From: Proteiniphilum sp.
Lineage (GTDB): Bacteria > Bacteroidota > Bacteroidia > Bacteroidales > Dysgonomonadaceae
Direction: 5' to 3'
Length of the DNA stretch: 15,019 nt
Assembly: GCA_031255275.1 (NCBI GenBank)
Contig: JAIRSV010000021.1
Coordinates: 1-15,019 of the forward strand
Position 1 is the stretch's first letter. Every line of letters starts with the position of its first letter. The notes under the pieces were generated by a model that did no database searches, had not been told where the DNA came from, and worked only from the letters and a program-made list of their open reading frames with translations. A program made the translations under genes and the position numbers. Shown here in pieces: positions 1-7,335 of the stretch.

Positions 1-251
1 ATTTTCGGCGTCCCCCTAATGATTCGGGGCGTCCCCCAACTGATTAGGGGCGCGCCCCTAATGATTTTCGGCGTCCCCCTAATGATTTTCGGCGTCCCCC
101 TAATGATTCGGGGCGTCCCCCTAATGATTCGGGGCGTCCCCCAAATGATTAGGGGCGCGCCCCTAATGATTTTCGGCGTCCCCCTAATGATTTTCGGCGC
201 CCCCTGAGCGATTTTCGGCGCGCCCTGATTGGTTTTCGGCGCGCCCGGATG
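1..251. repeat. Tandem array of 21-bp GC-rich, partly palindromic units
   Basis: Twelve consecutive units of 21 bp (the last is 20) fill this stretch, with unit starts at 1, 22, 43, 64, 85, 106, 127, 148, 169, 190, 211 and 232. Three unit types alternate: A begins ATTTTCGGCG, B begins ATTCGGGGCG, and C is ATTAGGGGCGCGCCCCTAAT plus one G. Type C, at 43-62 and 148-167, is a perfect 20-bp palindrome; A and B are imperfect relatives. The order is A B C A A B B C A A-like, then two decayed units, so the block B-C-A-A recurs at an offset of 105 bp. The array starts at the window edge and probably continues left. It lies just 3' of the minus-strand glycosyltransferase gene, so transcripts of that gene would run into a series of hairpins. 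There are no unique spacers, so it is not a CRISPR. Function is unknown; a REP/BIME-like intergenic or terminator element is an inference. Confidence 0.9.
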
Positions 252-268
252 GGGGGTGGGGGGGTGAC

Positions 269-1348
269 TTAACCGCAGATTTCGCTGATGAATCGCGCTT
301 CAGCCTGATGTACCCATTCTCTGAAGTTTCCGTCGGGGGTATAGCGGGGGATGTATTCGAGCAGGAGGCTTAACCGGAATTCGCGGGCGGAGATGCCGGC
401 GCCGGAGAGGCTGGCGTCGTAGGCGTTGAATTCCTGCTCTACGTGGACGGGGACCATGAGGGTGGGTTTCCGGTAATAGAGGGCTTCGCAGAGGGATTCG
501 AAGCCGGAGGTGGTGGCGTAGCCGGCGCAGCCGGCCATGCTTTGCAGAAAGCGTTGGTCGTTGAGGCGGTGAAGGACGAAGTTGTCGTCGATGCGGGTCT
601 CTTCGCCGGCTTCTTTCCTGTCCCAGAAGAAGCGCAGGGGGATGGTGGCGTGGTGGCGGTGCCAGGCGGAGACTTCGTCGAAGTAGCCGGCGTTGAGCAT
701 GTAGCCGTGGATGTAGTTGCCGGGCGTGGGCGTGATGGCAAAGACGTCGGGGCGCAGCAGGGGGGGGACGGTGACGATCTTTTTCTTTTCGGAACCGGGC
801 ATGTCTCTGAACGAGAGCGCCAGGATCTTGGCGGCGCGGGTGGAGGTGATGCGCGAGAGCATCCGGAGGAAATAGAATTTGACGTCCTGTTCGGCGCTTG
901 TCCGGTAGTGGGGGTTGAGGAGCATGTACTGGTGGGCGATGGTGATCATTTCTATGCCGGGCTTTTTGTCGATCCGGTAGAGGCTGTAGGCCATGCCGGT
1001 GATGATTTCATAGAAGTTGATTACTTTGTCGGGGTGCAGCTCTTCGATCTTCCGCCGGACGAACTGAAGGCTGCTCTTGAAGACGAAGGGTCGCGATATG
1101 TTGGCGGCCATGCTGATGAGGATGTTGGGGCGCTTCTGTTTGTAGAACGAGGTGAAGCTGGGGCTGTCGAATTCAAACAGGGGGGCGCCGATCTTTTCGA
1201 TAAAGAAGCCGGGGATCTGCCGGGAGTCGCTCTTCCCGATCAGGACGGCGACGACCTGGTGTCCGTGTTTCCGGAGGATCGCCGCCAGGGCCAGCGCTTG
1301 TGTGAAGTGTCCCCGGCCTTCGCCCTGCACTGTAAAAAGAAATTTCAC
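269..1348 (-). CDS. MurG-like glycosyltransferase (GT-B fold), substrate unknown
   Basis: The 359-residue protein opens with a beta-strand and a glycine-rich loop (MKFLFTVQGEGRGHFTQAL, residues 1-19). This is the N-terminal acceptor-domain signature of MurG/UGT-type GT-B glycosyltransferases. In the C-terminal half, the segment GYATTSGFESLCEALYYRKP (276-295) followed by PVHVEQEFNA (300-309) matches the nucleotide-sugar binding region, with E284, H302 and Q305 as likely ligands. There is no signal peptide or clear membrane segment, so it should act in the cytoplasm or at the inner membrane face. It lies 103 bp downstream of pyrC on the same strand and has its own candidate promoter. It is not MurG itself, because it is not in a division/cell-wall cluster and the sequence is divergent. 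Donor and acceptor cannot be told from sequence; a role in a lipid-linked or surface glycan is only suggested by the nearby Dpm1-like gene. Confidence 0.8.
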   Translation of the reverse strand: MKFLFTVQGEGRGHFTQALALAAILRKHGHQVVAVLIGKSDSRQIPGFFIEKIGAPLFEFDSPSFTSFYKQKRPNILISMAANISRPFVFKSSLQFVRRKIEELHPDKVINFYEIITGMAYSLYRIDKKPGIEMITIAHQYMLLNPHYRTSAEQDVKFYFLRMLSRITSTRAAKILALSFRDMPGSEKKKIVTVPPLLRPDVFAITPTPGNYIHGYMLNAGYFDEVSAWHRHHATIPLRFFWDRKEAGEETRIDDNFVLHRLNDQRFLQSMAGCAGYATTSGFESLCEALYYRKPTLMVPVHVEQEFNAYDASLSGAGISAREFRLSLLLEYIPRYTPDGNFREWVHQAEARFISEICG

Positions 1349-1378
1349 GTTGAATGTTTTTTAATGGAAATTCGGGTG

Positions 1379-1386
1379 CAAAAATA
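1379..1386 (-). promoter_or_regulatory. Candidate promoter -7 box for the MurG-like glycosyltransferase
   Basis: On the minus strand this reads TATTTTTG, a match to the Bacteroidetes TAnnTTTG element, ending 30 bp before the ATG at 1348. No TTTG sits at the expected upstream distance. It is the only good match in the 103-bp gap after pyrC, so the glycosyltransferase may be transcribed independently of pyrC. Confidence 0.45.
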
Positions 1387-1451
1387 CAAAAATGTTGTGG
1401 CAGTTCGCTCCTCGGGGGGAGTGGTTGCCGGCGGCGGATTCCGTTTTTTTG

Positions 1452-2795
1452 TCATCTGTCAAATTCAAGCGCCTGTCCGTGGATGGCGCCTTCGATGACC
1501 CGGCCTTTTTCGTAGACGATGTTTCCGTTGACGATCGTGGTGTGGACGGAGTTGGAGAATGTTTCTCCTTCGAACGGTGACCAGCCGCACCGGTACTGCA
1601 GGTTGTCGCGACAGACGGTGTGCAGCTTGTGGGGATCGGTCAGTACGAGGTCGGCGTAGTATCCTTCCCGGATAAATCCCCGGTGGCGTATCCGGAAGAG
1701 TCTGGCGGGGGCGTGACACATCTTTTCGGCCACCAGTTCGCGGGTAAAGAGTCCCTTCCTCGCCAGTTCGAGCATGACTTGCAGGCTGTGTTGCACGAGG
1801 GGGCCGCCGGAGGCGGCCTGCAGGGCGCCGCCTGACTTCTCGCCCGGCAGGTGGGGGGCGTGGTCGGAGGCGATCAGGTCGAGTTTGCCGCTCTTCAGGG
1901 CTTCCTGCAGGGCGTGTCTGTCACCGGCGGTTTTCACGGAGGGATTCCATTTGATCCGTGTGCCGAGCCGGCCGTAGTCGAGGTCGAAGAACCAGAGGTG
2001 GGGGATGCAGACTTCGGCCGTAATCCTTTTCCGGTCGGGTTTCCCGGCGTCAAACAGCGTCATCTCGCGGGCGGTGGAGAGGTGCAGGACGTGCAGCCGC
2101 GTGCCGTATCTGTCGGCCATCTCCACGGCCTGTGCCGACGAGCGGTAGCAGGCTTCGGCGCTGCGGATCAGCGGATGGCACTGCACGGGGATGTCTACGC
2201 CGTACCTCCTGCCGTAAATATCGGTGTTGACTCTGATCACCTCTTCGTTTTCGCAGTGGACGGCGATCAGTGCGTCGACTTGACGGAAGATCCGCTGAAG
2301 GATTTTTTCGCTGTCCACGAGCATGCCTCCGGTGGAGGAGCCTATGAAGACTTTTACGCCGCAGACCTGACTGTAATCTGCCCGTTCGAGCTCCTTGCGG
2401 TTATCGGCGGTGGCTCCCAGGTAGAAGGCGTAGTTGACGGCTGATCTCCCGGCAACCATCTCTGCCTTCCGGCGAAGTGCGTCGCGGGTCACCGTCTGCG
2501 GACGGGTATTGGGCATGTCCATGCACGAGGTGACGCCGCCGGCTACTGCTGCGCGGCTTTCTGTGAAGAAATCGCCTTTGTGCGTCAGCCCGGGTTCGCG
2601 AAAATGTACGTGGTCGTCGATCACTCCGGGCATCAGCCAGAGGTTTCGTGCGTCAATCACTCTCCGGCAGATGCGCAGCAGCGCTTCGGGCACGCTGTCT
2701 CTGAAGATGCGGCCGATTTTCTCTCTCACGAGGAGCAGCGAACCGGTGAAGCTGTTTCCTTCGTTAATAATCGTAGCGTTGTGAATTAATATCAT
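1452..2795 (-). CDS. pyrC: Dihydroorotase
   Basis: Dihydroorotase interconverts N-carbamoyl-L-aspartate and dihydroorotate, the third step of de novo pyrimidine synthesis, in the cytoplasm. From ATG at 2795 the protein has 447 residues. It shows the amidohydrolase metal ligands in order: DHVHFREPG (H62, H64), carboxylated-lysine strand GVKVFIGSS (K148), AVHCENE (H180), LHVLHLST (H238) and ASDHAPH (D311). The long form with SDHAPH, and the motif DMPNT at 93-97, fit the class I/allantoinase-like dihydroorotases of Bacteroidetes. An in-frame ATG at 2852 would add 19 residues but lies inside the upstream gene. The start at 2795 gives the usual amidohydrolase opening (MILIHNATIIN) and was preferred. 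It starts 17 bp after the Dpm1-like gene ends, so the two are probably one transcript. All catalytic residues are present. Confidence 0.95.
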   Translation of the reverse strand: MILIHNATIINEGNSFTGSLLLVREKIGRIFRDSVPEALLRICRRVIDARNLWLMPGVIDDHVHFREPGLTHKGDFFTESRAAVAGGVTSCMDMPNTRPQTVTRDALRRKAEMVAGRSAVNYAFYLGATADNRKELERADYSQVCGVKVFIGSSTGGMLVDSEKILQRIFRQVDALIAVHCENEEVIRVNTDIYGRRYGVDIPVQCHPLIRSAEACYRSSAQAVEMADRYGTRLHVLHLSTAREMTLFDAGKPDRKRITAEVCIPHLWFFDLDYGRLGTRIKWNPSVKTAGDRHALQEALKSGKLDLIASDHAPHLPGEKSGGALQAASGGPLVQHSLQVMLELARKGLFTRELVAEKMCHAPARLFRIRHRGFIREGYYADLVLTDPHKLHTVCRDNLQYRCGWSPFEGETFSNSVHTTIVNGNIVYEKGRVIEGAIHGQALEFDR

Positions 2796-2812
2796 GATGT
2801 ATAACTGGTAAA

Positions 2813-3553
2813 TCAGGAACGGGGTTTTATTTTTCCGGCAATCTTGCGCCATCGAAGCTCTATTACTCCGAAAAATGCTTCTCCGAAGATGCTTGAGTTC
2901 ATTTTCGAGACGCCGGATCGTCTGTTCACAAAGATAACGGAGACCTCTTTTATGGTGAATCCGAGCAGGTGTGCCGTGTATTTCATCTCTATCTGAAAGG
3001 CGTATCCTTTGAATCTGATACGGTTGAGTCTGATCGTTTCCAGCACCTCTCTCCGATAACAGACAAAGCCGGCGGTGGTATCTCTCACGTCGAGTCCGGT
3101 GACGAAGCGTACGTATTGCGAGGCAAAGTATGACATCAGTACGCGGCCTATGGGCCAGTTCACCACGTTCACGCCGGTAGAGTAGCGCGACCCGACCGAG
3201 ACGTCACTTCCTCCCTCGCGGCAGGCGGCGTATAGCCTGGGGAGGTCGGCCGGATCGTGCGAAAAATCGGCATCCATCTCGAAGATGTAGTCGTAAGAGC
3301 GTTGCAGTGCCCATCCGAATCCGTGGATATAGGCTGTACCCAAACCGAGTTTTCCCTTTCGTTCTTCGATGAACAGGCGTCCGGCAAACTCTTCCGACAT
3401 CAGACGGCGGACGATGGAGGCTGTTCCGTCAGGCGATCCGTCGTCAATCACCAGAATATGAAAATCCTTTTCCAGCGCGAAAACCGCTCTGATAATATTT
3501 TCGATATTCTCTTTCTCATTATAGGTGGGGATGAGAACTATACTGTCAGACAT
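2813..3553 (-). CDS. Dpm1-like polyprenol monophosphomannose synthase (GT2)
   Basis: This family transfers mannose (or a related sugar) from GDP-mannose to a polyprenyl phosphate at the cytoplasmic face of the inner membrane, giving the donor for periplasmic mannosyl transfer. The 246-residue protein is a soluble GT-A domain: nucleotide-binding start LIPTYNEKENI (7-17), VIDDGSPDGT (35-44), the metal-binding DxD motif MDADFSHDP (93-101, D94 and D96) and VGSRY (120-124). It lacks the C-terminal pair of transmembrane helices found in some bacterial Dpm fusions, like other single-domain Bacteroidetes forms. It is the first gene of a likely operon with pyrC, 17 bp away, and reads divergently from the tRNA. 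Family assignment is firm; the exact sugar is inferred. Confidence 0.9.
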   Translation of the reverse strand: MSDSIVLIPTYNEKENIENIIRAVFALEKDFHILVIDDGSPDGTASIVRRLMSEEFAGRLFIEERKGKLGLGTAYIHGFGWALQRSYDYIFEMDADFSHDPADLPRLYAACREGGSDVSVGSRYSTGVNVVNWPIGRVLMSYFASQYVRFVTGLDVRDTTAGFVCYRREVLETIRLNRIRFKGYAFQIEMKYTAHLLGFTIKEVSVIFVNRRSGVSKMNSSIFGEAFFGVIELRWRKIAGKIKPRS

Positions 3554-3575
3554 ATTGTGGTGAAAATTTTTTTTT

Positions 3576-3606
3576 CAAAAGTACTATTTTTCAGTCATAA
3601 ATGAAA
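3576..3606 (-). promoter_or_regulatory. Candidate promoter of the dpm-like/pyrC operon
   Basis: On the minus strand, TACTTTTG (3583 down to 3576) matches the Bacteroidetes -7 element TAnnTTTG, and TTTC (3606 down to 3603) is a three-of-four match to the -33 TTTG at about the right spacing. The ATG at 3553 is 22 bp downstream of the -7 box, which leaves a leader of roughly 15 nt. Confidence 0.55.
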
Positions 3607-3621
3607 AAGATCGCTGAATAT

Positions 3622-3653
3622 TTTGTTTTTTCAAAAGGAAAGTTCTATCTTTG
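3622..3653 (+). promoter_or_regulatory. Promoter of the initiator tRNA gene
   Basis: TTTG at 3622-3625 and TATCTTTG at 3646-3653, 20 bp apart, match both elements of the Bacteroidetes sigma-ABfr promoter. The mature tRNA starts 24 bp downstream of the box. This is the best promoter match in the window. Confidence 0.75.
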
Positions 3654-3676
3654 CAATCCGGTTCGGAAAAACAGAT

Positions 3677-3749
<73 letters not shown>

Positions 3750-3760
3750 CTTCGGGCAGA

Positions 3761-3802
3761 GGCCGGCCTCCTCAGGGGGGTCGGTCTTTTTATTTTGTTT
3801 TT
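3761..3802 (+). terminator. Intrinsic terminator after the initiator tRNA
   Basis: An 11-bp stem, GGCCGGCCTCC (3761-3771) against GGGGGTCGGTC (3776-3786) with a few G-T pairs, closes a four-base TCAG loop. It is followed directly by a T-rich tract (3787-3802). It ends tRNA transcription and separates it from the mfd promoter about 90 bp further on. Confidence 0.85.
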
Positions 3803-3858
3803 CGTATGGGGGAAGATGTCCCGGCCTCCCACTCCATCTCCCTTCCTCCCATTCACGC

Positions 3859-3896
3859 AAAGCGCTTTTAATTTAGCTCCGTTTAGCTTATCTTTG
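3859..3896 (+). promoter_or_regulatory. Candidate mfd promoter with a 10-bp palindrome at the -33 position
   Basis: TATCTTTG at 3889-3896 matches the Bacteroidetes -7 element; TTTT at 3866-3869 sits where TTTG is expected. The perfect palindrome AAAGCGCTTT (3859-3868) overlaps this position and could be incidental. The mfd ATG follows only 15 bp after the start of the G of the box, so the leader should be about 5-10 nt. Confidence 0.55.
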
Positions 3897-3910
3897 CATT
3901 TTACTTCCGG

Positions 3911-6900
3911 ATGCTCGAAACAATTAACGTCACACAGTTACAGCAACAGATCGGGAGACATCCCAACCTGGCGGCGGCAGACGCGTTACTGAAAAAAGAG
4001 ACACAAATTCTCTCGGTAACAGGTCTGCACGGCTCCTCACGCGCACTGTTCGCCGCAGAACTGTTCCGCAGAGAACCGCGGACTTCCCTCTATATTCTGA
4101 ACGACGCAGAGACCGCCGGCTACTTCTATCACGACCTGACGCAGCTGGCCGGAACGGACGACGTACTCTTCTTCCCGTCCGCCTACAAAAGAGCGGCCAA
4201 GTACGGACAGCCGGACAGGGCGAACGAAGTGCTTCGCGCCGGCGTCATGAGCCGTCTGCAGGACGGCGGAGAGAGTCAGCCGCCGATCATCGTCAGCTAC
4301 CCGGACGCGTTAGCCGAAAAAACGGTTTCGCGCACGGAACTGGCGGAAAATACGCTGAAAGTCTCCGTGGGCGAACGGATCGACAGCGCCTTCGCAAGCG
4401 AAGTGCTCGAAAGCCTGGGCTTCCTGGTCACGGACTACGTGTATGAACCGGGACAGTATGCCATACGGGGAAGTATCCTCGACGTCTTCTCCTTCTCGAG
4501 CGAATTCCCCTACCGTATCGACTTCTTTGGCGACGAGGTGGAGACTATCCGTAACTTCGACCTGGAATCACAGTTATCCAAAGAAAAGTTCGACGAAATC
4601 AGGATCATTCCCGAACTCGGACGCACCGGCGTCAGAAATGCGTCACTCTTCAGCCTCCTTCCCGACGGTTCGGTGATCGGAATCGAAGATATGCGCCGGG
4701 TCGCAAGCCGGGTCGCATCCATCAACGGCGACGAGCTGCGCATCAATCCCGGCGATGTGGAGTTTGTGAAGGCGGATCTCCTTTCAAAAGAGGATTTCCT
4801 GCAGTGTCTCCGCCCGTTCCGCCAGATCCGCTTCGACGCGAAAACGGACGCGAATACACCGGATCTTCCCGATGCTACCATCGAATTCAATACTTCCGTG
4901 CAGCCCCTCTATCACAAGAACTTTGACCTTCTGGCCGAATCTCTGCACCGCTTCTCGGACGGGGGGTACACCATCTACATCCTGAGCGACAGCGATAAAC
5001 AGCAGAAACGTCTCGCACATATCTTTGAAGACCGTAATGATGACATCACCTTCATCCCGGTCAACAGGACGCTGCACGAGGGTTTCTCGGACGGGACGCT
5101 GAAGATATGCTGCTTTACCGATCATCAGATCTTCGACCGCTTCCACAAATACAGCCTGAAGTCCGACAGGGCCAGGTCGGGCAGAACTGCAGCGACCCTC
5201 AAGGAGATCAATCAGCTTCAGCCGGGCGATTATGTTGTTCATACCGACCATGGCATCGGCCGCTTTGCCGGACTGGTGCGCCTGCGCATCGGCGACAGGG
5301 TGCAGGAGGTGATCAAACTGACGTATCTGCACAGTGATGCGGTATTTGTCTCTATCCACTCACTGCACAAAATATCGAAGTACAGGGGTCGCGAGGGCGA
5401 AGAGCCGCAACTGCACAAACTTGGTTCCGGCGCATGGGAGCGGGTGAAGGAACGGACGAAAACGAAAATCAAGGACATTGCCCGCGACTTGATCGGACTT
5501 TATGCCCGGCGTCAGCAGGAACGGGGTTTTGCCTTCTCGAAGGATACGTATCTGCAAACGGAGCTGGAGGCATCGTTCATGTATGAGGATACGCCCGATC
5601 AGGTGAAGGCTACGCGCGACGTGAAGGCGGATATGCAGCGCGAACGGCCGATGGACAGGCTGATTTGCGGTGACGTTGGTTTCGGAAAGACTGAGGTTGC
5701 CATCCGCGCAGCCTTCAAAGCGGCTGCCGACGGGAAACAGACTGCGGTTCTCGTCCCTACGACTGTGCTGGCGACGCAGCATTATCACACCTTCAGCGAG
5801 AGGCTGGCTGCTTTTCCGGTGAAGGTCGATTACCTCAGCCGTGCGCGCTCGGCGAAGGATCAGAAGGAGATCCTCTCCCTCCTGAAGGAGGGGAAGATCG
5901 ATATTCTTATCGGTACTCACCGGCTGGCGGGGAAGGATGTGCTGTTCAAGGATCTGGGGCTGCTGATTATCGACGAGGAACAGAAATTCGGCGTGTCCGT
6001 CAAGGAGAAGCTCAAACAGATGAAGGTGAATGTGGATACGCTCACGATGACGGCTACGCCTATTCCCCGCACATTACAGTTTTCGCTGATGGGCTCGCGT
6101 GACTTTTCTACTATCGGAACGCCTCCTCCTAACCGTTATCCGATACAGACGGAGGTGCATACGTTTGATGTTGACCTTATTCGCGATGCCGTCAATTTTG
6201 AGTTGAACCGTAACGGGCAAGTGTTTATCGTCAATAACCGTATCGGGAATATTTATGAGCTGGAGGCGCTTGTCCGACGGTTGATTCCGGATGTGCGCGT
6301 GGCTGTGGGTCACGGTCAAATGGAGCCGAAGAAGCTGGAAGGGGTGATTGCCGATTTTATCAACCATGAGCAGGATGTGCTGATTGCGACTGCGATCATC
6401 GAGTCGGGTGTCGACATGCCTAACGTGAATACGGTTATCGTGATGGAGGCGCAGAATTTCGGTCTGAGCGATTTGCATCAGTTGCGCGGAAGGGTGGGAC
6501 GGAGTAACCGGAAGGCTTTCTGTTATCTGCTTGCACCTCCGTTCTACTCGCTGAGCGGTGACGCGCGTCGACGTCTTCAGGCTATCGAGAATTTTGCGGA
6601 ATTGGGCAGTGGTCTCCATATCGCGATGCAGGATCTGGACATTCGCGGTGCCGGTAATCTGCTGGGGGCCGAGCAGAGTGGTTTTATCGCTGATCTGGGG
6701 TATGAGACTTATCAGAAAATTCTGGCTGAAGCGGTGCTGGAGTTGCGGAAGGATGAGTTTGCGGAGCTTGGCGGTATGCAGCAGGGGGGGGGTGATGTCC
6801 GGACGTGGGAGTTTGTGGATGATGTGTCGGTTGAGAGTGATCTGGAACTGATGTTTCCCGTTGAGTATATCCCGAATGATGCGGAGCGGGTGAGTATTTA

Positions 6901-7276
6901 TCGTGAAATGGACAGTATGGTGTCGGAGATGGAGATTATGGATTTTATGAAGCGTCTGGAGGATCGTTTCGGGAAAATTCCGCCGCAGGGTCGGGAGCTT
7001 ATCCGTATTGTGCGGCTTCGCCGTATTGCGGGGTCGCTGGGGATAGAGAAGGTGATGCTGAAGAATGGTCAGATTACTCTTTTTCTTGTTTCCGATCGGG
7101 AATCGGCGTATTATAGTTCGCCGGTGTTTGACCGGTTGTTGCATTTTGTTCAGATGTATCCGCGCCGCTGCCGTTTGCAGGAGAGGGGGTCTAAACGGTC
7201 GGTGACTGTGGCCGGTACGGATACGGTGGAAACGGCGGTGGCGCTGCTGGAGGATATTGGTCGTTGTGAGGGTTGA
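3911..7276 (+). CDS. mfd: Transcription-repair coupling factor Mfd
   Basis: Mfd is a DNA translocase that pushes stalled RNA polymerase off damaged DNA and recruits UvrA, coupling nucleotide-excision repair to transcription. The 1121-residue protein has the full layout: degenerate UvrB-like N-terminal region (about 1-400), RNA-polymerase interacting CarD-like domain starting LQPGDYVVHTDHGIGRFAGL (about 436-455), RecG-like helicase domains with Walker A GDVGFGKT (587-594), DEEQ box (688-691) and TATPIPRTL (from 714), a TRG-like region around LHQLRGRVGRS, and the C-terminal autoinhibitory domain. Length is near the family norm and nothing is broken. The start at 3911 fits the usual N-terminus, and the next in-frame ATG is over 100 codons downstream. 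Codon use changes strongly along the gene: Phe is mostly TTC in the first third and mostly TTT in the last third. Confidence 0.98.
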   Translation: MLETINVTQLQQQIGRHPNLAAADALLKKETQILSVTGLHGSSRALFAAELFRREPRTSLYILNDAETAGYFYHDLTQLAGTDDVLFFPSAYKRAAKYGQPDRANEVLRAGVMSRLQDGGESQPPIIVSYPDALAEKTVSRTELAENTLKVSVGERIDSAFASEVLESLGFLVTDYVYEPGQYAIRGSILDVFSFSSEFPYRIDFFGDEVETIRNFDLESQLSKEKFDEIRIIPELGRTGVRNASLFSLLPDGSVIGIEDMRRVASRVASINGDELRINPGDVEFVKADLLSKEDFLQCLRPFRQIRFDAKTDANTPDLPDATIEFNTSVQPLYHKNFDLLAESLHRFSDGGYTIYILSDSDKQQKRLAHIFEDRNDDITFIPVNRTLHEGFSDGTLKICCFTDHQIFDRFHKYSLKSDRARSGRTAATLKEINQLQPGDYVVHTDHGIGRFAGLVRLRIGDRVQEVIKLTYLHSDAVFVSIHSLHKISKYRGREGEEPQLHKLGSGAWERVKERTKTKIKDIARDLIGLYARRQQERGFAFSKDTYLQTELEASFMYEDTPDQVKATRDVKADMQRERPMDRLICGDVGFGKTEVAIRAAFKAAADGKQTAVLVPTTVLATQHYHTFSERLAAFPVKVDYLSRARSAKDQKEILSLLKEGKIDILIGTHRLAGKDVLFKDLGLLIIDEEQKFGVSVKEKLKQMKVNVDTLTMTATPIPRTLQFSLMGSRDFSTIGTPPPNRYPIQTEVHTFDVDLIRDAVNFELNRNGQVFIVNNRIGNIYELEALVRRLIPDVRVAVGHGQMEPKKLEGVIADFINHEQDVLIATAIIESGVDMPNVNTVIVMEAQNFGLSDLHQLRGRVGRSNRKAFCYLLAPPFYSLSGDARRRLQAIENFAELGSGLHIAMQDLDIRGAGNLLGAEQSGFIADLGYETYQKILAEAVLELRKDEFAELGGMQQGGGDVRTWEFVDDVSVESDLELMFPVEYIPNDAERVSIYREMDSMVSEMEIMDFMKRLEDRFGKIPPQGRELIRIVRLRRIAGSLGIEKVMLKNGQITLFLVSDRESAYYSSPVFDRLLHFVQMYPRRCRLQERGSKRSVTVAGTDTVETAVALLEDIGRCEG

Positions 7277-7335
7277 GGGGGGAGTTGTTCCTTTTATTTT
7301 ATTTCACTGTTATTTTCATTCAGGTTACTTACGGG

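Noticed and set aside
19..207. 62-codon open frame encoding a heptapeptide repeat
   Set aside because: It is open only because the 21-bp unit is a multiple of three; no start context and no known family.
1..251. CRISPR array
   Set aside because: Units are contiguous and similar throughout; there are no unique spacers and no cas genes.
443..1498. 351-codon + strand open frame opposite the glycosyltransferase
   Set aside because: Antisense frame kept open by high GC at third positions; its composition is rich in Gly, Val and Asp with no domain, while the opposite strand encodes a recognisable GT-B protein.
2796..2852. Longer pyrC start at 2852
   Set aside because: It would overlap the Dpm1-like gene by 40 bp and add residues not expected before the amidohydrolase opening MILIHNATIIN.
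5200..5400. Frameshift or fusion point in mfd where composition begins to change
   Set aside because: The reading frame and CarD-like domain are intact across the region, and the change is gradual.
6074..7144. 356-codon minus-strand frame opposite mfd
   Set aside because: Shadow of the mfd frame, rich in His, Arg, Thr and Pro with no recognisable domain.
7273..7335. N-terminal hydrophobic extension of the response regulator as a membrane anchor
   Set aside because: The 21 extra codons start within the mfd stop region and precede a complete receiver start at 7336; more likely untranslated leader.
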